The position numbers and the translations under genes were made by a program. This document shows, one piece after another, positions 26,263-32,313 of a stretch of DNA of 32,313 nucleotides. The notes beneath the pieces are model-generated. The model saw only the letters and a program-made list of their open reading frames with translations. It had not been told where the DNA came from and made no database searches. Source of the stretch: a gamma proteobacterium symbiont of Ctena orbiculata (lineage in GTDB: Bacteria; Pseudomonadota; Gammaproteobacteria; Chromatiales; Chromatiaceae); the NCBI GenBank assembly GCA_003094555.1, contig NATW01000081.1:1-32313 (forward strand). Reading direction: 5' to 3'. Position 1 is the stretch's first letter, and each line of letters begins with the position of its first letter.

Positions 26263-27834
26263 ATGCGCAGAAAAGTGAAGAACCTCTCTCCTGATGCCCC
26301 GCTGCTATACCCGGATCATCCACGTCCGGTGACACGCCGGGATTTTATTCGTCAGGGTCTGATGGCAGGCTTGGGCGCTGTCACCACCCCTTCACTCTTC
26401 GGCCTGTTCGCCAACCCCGGCGAAGCCAGGGCCGCCCTCTCATCCGATCTGGAGGCCTTGAAGAACATCTGCGGCATAGATACCCTCGGTGGCGGTAAGA
26501 TCCCCTTTATCTGCTTCGATCTTGCAGGCGGGGCCAATATCGCCGGCTCCAATGTACTGACGGGAGGCCAGGGTGGCCAATTCGACTTTCTCACCACTGC
26601 CGGTTACAACCGTCTCGGCCTGCCGGGCGACATGGTGCCACCGATCACCAACCCGGATAGCGGACTGAGTGACTTCATCAACACTGAGCTGGGCCTCGCC
26701 TTCCATTCGGACAGCGCCTTTTTGCGCGGCATCCTGGAAAAGGTATCGGCAGTCAATCGCGCCAGCATCAATGGGGCCATCATACCGGCCCGGTCGGAGA
26801 ACGACACCGGCAACAATCCCCATAATCCCATGTATGCCATCAACCGCTGCGGTGCCGACGGTGAATTGTTGACCCTGATAGGATCCCGCAGCTCCGATTC
26901 CGGCGGTAATTCAGTGGCCCCGGCGGATCAGATCGACCCCGCCGTGCGTCCCACCAAGGTCGACCGGCCCAGCGACACGACCGGCCTGGTGGATACCGGT
27001 AAGTTGGTGGGCATGTTCGATCAGGCCGATGCCGTTGCGGTTATGGAAGCGATACAGCGGATCTCCGATATGAAGCTGAATAGTGTCAATACCGGCATCA
27101 CCACCGACGATGTGGTCAAAGAGCTGATTCGCTGCGGTTATGTCAAGAGTGCCGACCTGGTGGACCGCTATGGTGATCCAGCCGCCCTCGATGTTACCGC
27201 CGACACCGACATCATCGGTCCGATCTTCACCCAGGATGAGTTCGACAACGACGGCGAGTTCCGCAAGACCGCATCGGTCATGAAACTGGTCATCAACGGC
27301 TATGCCGGTGCCGGCACCATCACCATGGGCGGTTACGACTACCACACCGGCGACCGTGCCGTGGGTGAGGTCCGTGATCTGCGAGCCGGACGCTGCATGG
27401 GTGCCTGCATTGAATACGCGGCGCGCATCGGTATGCCACTGATGCTCTATGTCTTCAGTGACGGCTCGGTCTCCAGCAACGGTACCATCGACAACTCAGC
27501 AGATGGGCGTGGCAAGGGAGTCTGGACCGGTGACAACCAATCCACTGCCGCATCCTTCTTCCTGGTATACAATCCCGGGGGGCAACCGGTGCTTGCGGGG
27601 GCTTCCGCCGATGAACAGCTGCAACATCAGCAGATCGGCTACTTTTCCGCCGACGGTTCAGTGGACAACGGTTCCAGTCCGGCTGCCAACAACGTCAATC
27701 AATTGGTGCTGACCGTGGCGCTGAACTACCTGGCACTACATGGTGAACAGGGTCAGTTCAACACCCTGTTCGGTACCAGCCTTGGCAATAACACCATGTT
27801 GGATAGCTTGACTGCATTCAATCCAATCATATAG
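26263..27834 (+). CDS. Tat-exported DUF1501-like protein
   Basis: 523 residues from the ATG at 26263 (GGTAAAG upstream); the frame opens at a GTG at 26242. A twin-arginine signal is clear: VTRRDFIRQGLMAGLGAVTT, with likely cleavage after GEARA. The body has FICFDLAGGANIAGSNVL, a late TMGGYDYHTGDRAVGE and MPLMLYVFSDGSVSSNGT, the order seen in DUF1501 proteins of the alkaline-phosphatase-like fold. The usual metal ligands are not obvious to me. Tat export suggests folding, perhaps with a cofactor, before transport. Homologues are sometimes mislabelled 'general secretion pathway protein'. It lies 67 bases after the LamG gene and directly abuts lgt. Confidence 0.8.
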   Translation: MRRKVKNLSPDAPLLYPDHPRPVTRRDFIRQGLMAGLGAVTTPSLFGLFANPGEARAALSSDLEALKNICGIDTLGGGKIPFICFDLAGGANIAGSNVLTGGQGGQFDFLTTAGYNRLGLPGDMVPPITNPDSGLSDFINTELGLAFHSDSAFLRGILEKVSAVNRASINGAIIPARSENDTGNNPHNPMYAINRCGADGELLTLIGSRSSDSGGNSVAPADQIDPAVRPTKVDRPSDTTGLVDTGKLVGMFDQADAVAVMEAIQRISDMKLNSVNTGITTDDVVKELIRCGYVKSADLVDRYGDPAALDVTADTDIIGPIFTQDEFDNDGEFRKTASVMKLVINGYAGAGTITMGGYDYHTGDRAVGEVRDLRAGRCMGACIEYAARIGMPLMLYVFSDGSVSSNGTIDNSADGRGKGVWTGDNQSTAASFFLVYNPGGQPVLAGASADEQLQHQQIGYFSADGSVDNGSSPAANNVNQLVLTVALNYLALHGEQGQFNTLFGTSLGNNTMLDSLTAFNPII

Positions 27835-27858
27835 TTGAATTGGGGCCTCTTGAGCAGG

Positions 27859-28662
27859 ATGGAGCAATTGGCTCACGATTACATCATCTGGAACGCTGAT
27901 CCCACGCTTTTCTCATTTGCCGGCATCGATATCCGATGGTACGGCGCACTCTTCGCAACCGCCTACCTACTGGGATACCAAATCATCCACTGGATCTACC
28001 AGCGCGAGGGACGCGATACCCAATCCCTTGAGCGACTTTCACTCTACCTGGTGATCGGCACCATTGTCGGTGCCCGGCTGGGACATTGCCTCTTCTACGA
28101 TCCTGCCTATTATCTCACCCACCCATTGAAGATGCTTGCAATCTGGGAGGGGGGCCTGGCAAGCCATGGGGGTGGTTTGGGGGTCATGCTAGCCCTCTAT
28201 CTGTATAAACGTCAGACATCGGAATCCTATCTCTGGTTGCTGGACAGATTCGCCATCCCCACGGCCCTCGCCGGGGTTTTCATACGCCTAGGCAATATGT
28301 TCAACTCAGAGATCTACGGCGTGGAAACGTCGCTGCCTTGGGCGATCGTATTTAAGCGCATCGATAACTTGCCGAGACACCCGGCTCAACTCTATGAAGC
28401 CATCGCCTATGCCACAATTTTCCTGCTCTTATTGATCCTCTACCAACGCAGTAAAAAACCCCCTACACCGGGATTCTTGTTTGGTGTCTTCCTGGTCAGC
28501 GTATTCAGTTCAAGGTTCGCGATTGAGTTCGTCAAGGATAAACAGGCGGCCTATACTATGGATCATTGGGTAAACACCGGACAATTGTTGAGCATTCCCT
28601 TCATCTTGGCAGGATGCATACTGCTTATGCTGACGCTAAGGTCCCGCAATAACCTCACTTGA
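27859..28662 (+). CDS. lgt: Prolipoprotein diacylglyceryl transferase, Bacteroidota-like
   Basis: 267 residues from the ATG at 27859. TTG codons at 27835 (immediately after the previous stop) and 27850 are alternatives, and no site decides. It is multi-helical, with Lgt signatures IWEGGLASHGGGLG, FIRLGNMFNSEIYG and RHPAQLYEA. It transfers diacylglycerol from phosphatidylglycerol to the lipobox cysteine of prolipoproteins in the inner membrane. The wording IWNADPTLFSF, DIRWYGALFA, GTIVGARLGHCLFYDPAYYL and FAIEFVKDKQ resembles Bacteroidota Lgt more than the proteobacterial form, as I recall them. Its position after three cluster genes, next to a lipoprotein-rich system, suggests dedicated lipidation of these products, or a transferred replacement of the host gene. 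Confidence 0.93.
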   Translation: MEQLAHDYIIWNADPTLFSFAGIDIRWYGALFATAYLLGYQIIHWIYQREGRDTQSLERLSLYLVIGTIVGARLGHCLFYDPAYYLTHPLKMLAIWEGGLASHGGGLGVMLALYLYKRQTSESYLWLLDRFAIPTALAGVFIRLGNMFNSEIYGVETSLPWAIVFKRIDNLPRHPAQLYEAIAYATIFLLLLILYQRSKKPPTPGFLFGVFLVSVFSSRFAIEFVKDKQAAYTMDHWVNTGQLLSIPFILAGCILLMLTLRSRNNLT

Positions 28663-28695
28663 ATAACCTTGCACCTTGAACCTCGATTGCAGATA

Positions 28696-28727
28696 GCAAC
28701 ATGTAGTATCAGGCTCTGATATGTTGC
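28696..28727. terminator. Possible bidirectional terminator hairpin between lgt and the DUF3187 gene
   Basis: GCAACA and TGTTGC form an outer stem and TATCAG and CTGATA an inner stem around a GCT loop, with a five-base bulge on one side. It sits between convergent genes, where a terminator is expected, but no T run follows on either strand. Confidence 0.35.
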
Positions 28728-28742
28728 ATGCACTGCACGGAC

Positions 28743-29771
28743 CTAGGGTTTTTGCACGAAGTCAAAATCGTGTACATAGGCCAGATTAATCATAAAATCC
28801 GGCACCGTATCGGTGGTGAGATTTTCCCCGATTGAGATATCGATACGCCGGGAATCCCCATCCAGGTGGATTGAGCCGCCAACCGTCAGCAGCAAGGCAG
28901 CCCCACCGAGTTGATCAAGATCGCTGTCAAAATGGGAAGAGTGGGCATCGACCTGTGCCTTCAGATCCAACCAGTTATATGCTCGCCAACCTAGCCCCAA
29001 GGTACCGAAAAAAACCACATCCCGCTGTAAATCCTGTAATAGATCAGCTTCGCCTTTTAGCAGGACCCCCGCCTGCGCATAGATTTCCAGCGGCCAGCGC
29101 CAGACGCTTCTCTGCTCCCAGCCGCTTACCCAGAGCGCCAGGTCCACAGACCCGCTTCCCAGCAGTTCATCCGCATCTCCGGTAGGCAGCTTGAGGCTTG
29201 CATGCAGGGCTATTCGCCTGTGGCCGCCGAGATCCCATGCCGGTGCATGGGATAGGGAGAGCACCAGATCCCCTACCCCATTCCGGTTTCGATTGACCAG
29301 CACCTGCTCACCCTCGTTATTTTCATAACGATACACCAGGCGATTTCTGGGCCAGTCTTCACGATCTGCATTGGACAATCCGAAGATATCGTGCCAATTC
29401 TCAATCATGCCATCCATCGCGCCTTCATAATGAATCAGGTATGGCAGTTCAATTCCAATCTGCCAATCCTCGGCAATCCCCCGCTTCCATATGAGTGCCA
29501 TCCTGTAGGTCTCCCCATCCAGCCTGATCCGCTCGCCATCAGAGTCACTTTGTATGGAATTGTTGGCCACATCCCCATTCAACTGCAGATAGGATTCATG
29601 CCTGGCCAGGAGATGGGATGAGCTGGCCGTCGGCAGACCAAAGATCTGAGTAAACGGGTTCATATTGCGAACATGGAATGGATCGACGTGTCCACTCTCG
29701 GCGTGTGCCGGGTAACAGGGAAGAGATCCCAACAGGATGATATAAAAAGCAGTACGCAAGTTGACTATCAA
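28743..29771 (-). CDS. DUF3187 family envelope protein
   Basis: 342 residues from the TTG at 29771, preferred because GAGGA lies seven bases upstream and it yields a compact signal peptide (IVNLRTAFYIILLGSLPCYPAHA). The ATG at 29801 adds ten residues and has a poor site. The mature start HVDPFHVRNMNPFTQIFGLP is typical of DUF3187. Amphipathic strands follow (YRMALIWKRGIAEDWQIGIEL, GHRRIALHASLKLPTGDA, WLDLKAQVDAHSSHF) and the chain ends FMINLAYVHDFDF. It is predicted to be an outer-membrane barrel of unknown role. It is read towards lgt and away from the next gene pair, so it is transcribed independently. Confidence 0.82.
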   Translation of the reverse strand: MIVNLRTAFYIILLGSLPCYPAHAESGHVDPFHVRNMNPFTQIFGLPTASSSHLLARHESYLQLNGDVANNSIQSDSDGERIRLDGETYRMALIWKRGIAEDWQIGIELPYLIHYEGAMDGMIENWHDIFGLSNADREDWPRNRLVYRYENNEGEQVLVNRNRNGVGDLVLSLSHAPAWDLGGHRRIALHASLKLPTGDADELLGSGSVDLALWVSGWEQRSVWRWPLEIYAQAGVLLKGEADLLQDLQRDVVFFGTLGLGWRAYNWLDLKAQVDAHSSHFDSDLDQLGGAALLLTVGGSIHLDGDSRRIDISIGENLTTDTVPDFMINLAYVHDFDFVQKP

Positions 29772-30083
29772 GATCGATCCTCGATGTTTATCCGCAGGCA
29801 TCCAATACCGACACCACCTGCAGACTCAATTTAATAAATACAAAACATAACAAATTCAATTACATAGTCACATAAATTGTCCACTAGTCTTTAGCCGGTC
29901 CGGGCATTATCATTACAATGCCGAGTGTGTGGCGAATATAATTCACATAACCTATCATGACATTTGGGCATAAAATACCAACTTTACATTTCAACCTGTG
30001 ACTATGATCGCAAACGCAACGCATTAATTCATATAGATTTATTGTTTCATGATGCTGCTTAAAATGTTCTGGGAATCAATATC
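29772..30083. promoter_or_regulatory. AT-rich divergent region before the TPR pair
   Basis: About 310 bases without a gene, clearly richer in A and T than the flanks. Rightward, a perfect TATAAT at 29937-29942 could be a -10 element; no good -35 is present. In its place lies an inverted repeat GGCATT-N8-AATGCC (29903-29922), which could bind an activator or repressor. Leftward, TTGAAT (29859-29854), 17 bases, TATTAA (29836-29831) is a weak promoter candidate for the DUF3187 gene. Confidence 0.4.
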
Positions 30084-30611
30084 TTGAAGACCTTAATCCG
30101 AAATGCAATTCTACTCCTGTGCTGCCTCGGTTTCTCTCTCTCTGCTGAGCCCATGAATGATAAGGGTAAGGGACTTGATACACAGGTCGAGGATCTGAAA
30201 AAGGCTGTTATCCAACTCAATCGCGAACTCTTCATCCTGGAGGAGGAACTACTATTCCCGGGAAATACACAGGTATCCATCTTCCTCTCCCTGGATATCG
30301 GCAACTACTTCAAGCTTGACTCTGTGCAACTGCATATCGATAACAAGGAGCTCACCAACCACCTCTATACAGAACGCGAGGTCAAGGCCCTGCAACGGGG
30401 GGGTGTGCAACGGCTCTATCTGGGAAATCTAAAGGCAGGCGAGCATGAACTGGTTGCCTTCTTCACCGGGGTCGGTCCGAAGGGAAGAGATTACAAACGG
30501 GGCGCGACTGTCAGTTTCAACAAAGGGATCGGCCCGAAATATCTGGAGTTAAAGATCGTTGACAGTGTCGCCTTGCAACAGCCGGACTTCGAAGTCCGGG
30601 AGTGGGAGTGA
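30084..30611 (+). CDS. Small exported coiled-coil protein of unknown function
   Basis: 175 residues from a TTG with GGGA upstream; this is the only start that gives a proper signal peptide (LIRNAILLLCCLGFSLSAEP). Residues ~30-58 form a coiled coil (LDTQVEDLKKAVIQLNRELF, then ILEEELLF). A beta-rich domain follows: VSIFLSLDIGNYFKLDSVQL, VQRLYLGNLKAGEHELVAFF, GPKGRDYKRGATVSF, ending QPDFEVREWE. I do not recognise a functional family. It overlaps the next gene by four bases (GTGA), so the two products are probably made in a fixed ratio and may form a complex. Confidence 0.75.
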   Translation: MKTLIRNAILLLCCLGFSLSAEPMNDKGKGLDTQVEDLKKAVIQLNRELFILEEELLFPGNTQVSIFLSLDIGNYFKLDSVQLHIDNKELTNHLYTEREVKALQRGGVQRLYLGNLKAGEHELVAFFTGVGPKGRDYKRGATVSFNKGIGPKYLELKIVDSVALQQPDFEVREWE

Positions 30612-32313
30612 TAGGGGTGCTACCTGGCCTGACTTCCCGCCTCCTACTCACGCTCTCTCTCGCCATACCACTCTGCGCTACCGCGGATATCCGTACTGGT
30701 GAACCAGAGGAACTGCGTGACCTGCATTATGGCGATGCCCTGTTCCAGCTCTATCAGCAGAACTACTTTCCGGCAATAGTTCGCATCCTTGCTGCCAGAA
30801 AACAGGGCTTGATGCAGGCCTATGCAGATGAACCCGAGTTACTTCTCGGTGGACTCTATCTTGCCTATGGCATGCCAAATACAGCAGAAGCGCTGTTCAA
30901 TCGAATTCTACAAAACAGCGAATCTCCGCAAGTGATGAATCGCGCCTGGTTACAACTGGGTAAATCCCGCCACCGCCGGGGTAACATGGGCGCCGCAAAA
31001 AGCGCCTTGAATCAGATCGGTGAACAACTGGCAGCCGATGCCAGTGATGAAAAACACCATTTGAGCGGCCTTATCGGTCTTTTGCAAAAAAACGAATCCG
31101 ACGCCCTTGCCGACCTCAACAAGATATCTCAACAGAGTGAATGGACACTCTACGGCCGGTTCAATCAGGCCATCGGCTACCTGCGCACTGATCAACAGGA
31201 GCAGGGATTGGCTCTACTCCGGGAGATCGGTAGCGGAATCGATGAAAATGATGACATTGAGGCAAAATCCATCCGGGATAGAGCAAATCTCGCCATGGGT
31301 TATCTGCTGTTGGAACTACAGCAACCCGAGAATGCCCAACAGGCACTGCAACGGGTTCGCCTCAACAGCCCTGCCAGCAGTCAGGCGCTGCTGGGTTTGG
31401 GCTGGGCCTCACTCCAGCTGGGTCAACAGGAGCAGGCACTGGCGCCCTGGCAGATCCTGGCCGGGCGCAATGCCAGCGATCCGGCTGTACTGGAAGCCAA
31501 GCTTGCCATTCCCTATGTACTCTCCCAGCTAGAGGCGGAGCAGCAATCATTACAGGGCTATCGTGATGCGATAGCAACCTATGACGCCTCGCTGGATCAG
31601 TTGGATCAGCTGCTCAGCCAGGTTCGGGATAGCGGGTTCCCGGACAACCTGTTGGGCGATGACACCGGCGCCGGCGACTCGGAATCAGCAATGCGCTCAC
31701 TGTTGTCATTTGTTCTCTCTGGAAATACCTTTCAGGAACGTCTCCAGGACTATCAGGACTTGGGACATATGGAGAGCAATCTACAGCAGTGGCGGGAAAA
31801 AATTAGCTCCTATCAGACAATGCTGAATAACCAACAAACGGCATACAACCAGAAACTGCCCCGTGTTGATGAGCATCTGAAAGGTGAGAATCTGAGAGAG
31901 GTGGTTGCGAAAAAAGAGCAGTTAAAAACACTCTATGACCAGGTTGCGACCACGGAAGAGCCACCCTATGCCCTCGCAAATCCCCAGGAGAAGGGCTGGA
32001 TTGAACGAATCAATCGTATTAAACGGATTATCAAAGAACACGGAGCGGGTGGAGATCTGGCACCACAAAAAGAGATGGCACGGCTGATGGAGGGTATTCT
32101 CACTTGGCGGATTGCCACTGAACATCCGGCAAGAGTCTGGTCGCTGAAGAAGCAGATGATCGAATTGGAACAAAACCTCGAGATGGCACATCAAAAGGAG
32201 ACTGAATTGGCCAAGGCCCGTGCTGAGGCTGAGGGACGTTTCGATGCATTTTCCACGCGAATCAAACAACTCGAACAGGAACTCCCAGGGCTGCATAGAC
32301 AAGTGAAGGTGTT
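30608..32313 (+). CDS. Exported TPR and coiled-coil protein (3' end outside window)
   Basis: The frame is open from GTG at 30608 to the end of the window, giving at least 568 residues. The GTG overlaps the previous stop as GTGA; a second GTG at 30617 is possible. A signal peptide (SRLLLTLSLAIPLCATA) precedes helical TPR-like repeats from ~residue 35 to 310 (ELRDLHYGDALFQLYQQNYF, AWLQLGKSRHRRGNMGAAKS, ALLGLGWASLQLGQQEQALA). From ~330 on the chain is long, charged and Gln-rich, with coiled-coil character (LEQNLEMAHQKETELAKARA). The architecture suggests a periplasmic scaffold. Its partner upstream is also a coiled-coil protein. Confidence 0.85.
   Translation, partial: MIGVLPGLTSRLLLTLSLAIPLCATADIRTGEPEELRDLHYGDALFQLYQQNYFPAIVRILAARKQGLMQAYADEPELLLGGLYLAYGMPNTAEALFNRILQNSESPQVMNRAWLQLGKSRHRRGNMGAAKSALNQIGEQLAADASDEKHHLSGLIGLLQKNESDALADLNKISQQSEWTLYGRFNQAIGYLRTDQQEQGLALLREIGSGIDENDDIEAKSIRDRANLAMGYLLLELQQPENAQQALQRVRLNSPASSQALLGLGWASLQLGQQEQALAPWQILAGRNASDPAVLEAKLAIPYVLSQLEAEQQSLQGYRDAIATYDASLDQLDQLLSQVRDSGFPDNLLGDDTGAGDSESAMRSLLSFVLSGNTFQERLQDYQDLGHMESNLQQWREKISSYQTMLNNQQTAYNQKLPRVDEHLKGENLREVVAKKEQLKTLYDQVATTEEPPYALANPQEKGWIERINRIKRIIKEHGAGGDLAPQKEMARLMEGILTWRIATEHPARVWSLKKQMIELEQNLEMAHQKETELAKARAEAEGRFDAFSTRIKQLEQELPGLHRQVKV

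Overview
The window reads as chromosomal DNA of a marine or sulfur-type gammaproteobacterium (inference). The main evidence is the housekeeping order suhB / trmJ-cysE-iscRSUA-hscBA-fdx-iscX with yajC-secD-secF next to it, a layout typical of Gammaproteobacteria. The PEP-CTERM protein, the many c-type heme proteins and the sortase-type two-component system fit a biofilm-forming, respiring environmental bacterium. No tRNA, rRNA, CRISPR array, insertion sequence or phage gene was seen.

Layout. (1) 1-2466: the end of an OmpR-type response regulator and a complete histidine kinase with a CBM9-like sensor, resembling the proteobacterial 'dedicated sortase system' pair. (2) 2607-3920: a possible sigma-54 promoter and a glycine-rich PEP-CTERM protein. 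(3) 4021-11342, minus strand: the complete isc iron-sulfur operon with an IscR-type operator, preceded by cysE and trmJ. An intrinsic terminator-like hairpin lies directly before hscB. (4) 11652-12796, plus strand: suhB and a 64-residue orphan. (5) 12820-15998, minus strand: yajC-secD-secF. (6) 16182-28662: two divergent gene sets around an intergenic region at 22167-22453. Leftward: a hydrazine-synthase-alpha-like diheme lipoprotein, two outer-membrane barrel proteins (one with an SH3 domain), a TlpA thioredoxin, a DUF4266 lipoprotein ending in Gly-Cys-Gly-Cys-Asn, and a DUF3570 barrel. Rightward: a monoheme protein, a diheme LamG lipoprotein, a Tat-exported DUF1501-like protein and an Lgt. 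(7) 28743-32313: a DUF3187 protein, then a divergent pair made of a small secreted coiled-coil protein and a long TPR/coiled-coil protein cut by the window end.

Region 6 is the best candidate for an undescribed system. Every gene except lgt encodes an exported protein (three lipoproteins, three barrels, three heme proteins, one thioredoxin, one Tat substrate), and the genes are tightly packed. The Lgt resembles Bacteroidota enzymes as recalled from family knowledge, so it may be a transferred, cluster-dedicated lipidation enzyme. I infer an envelope or surface redox system; its substrate cannot be read from the sequence.
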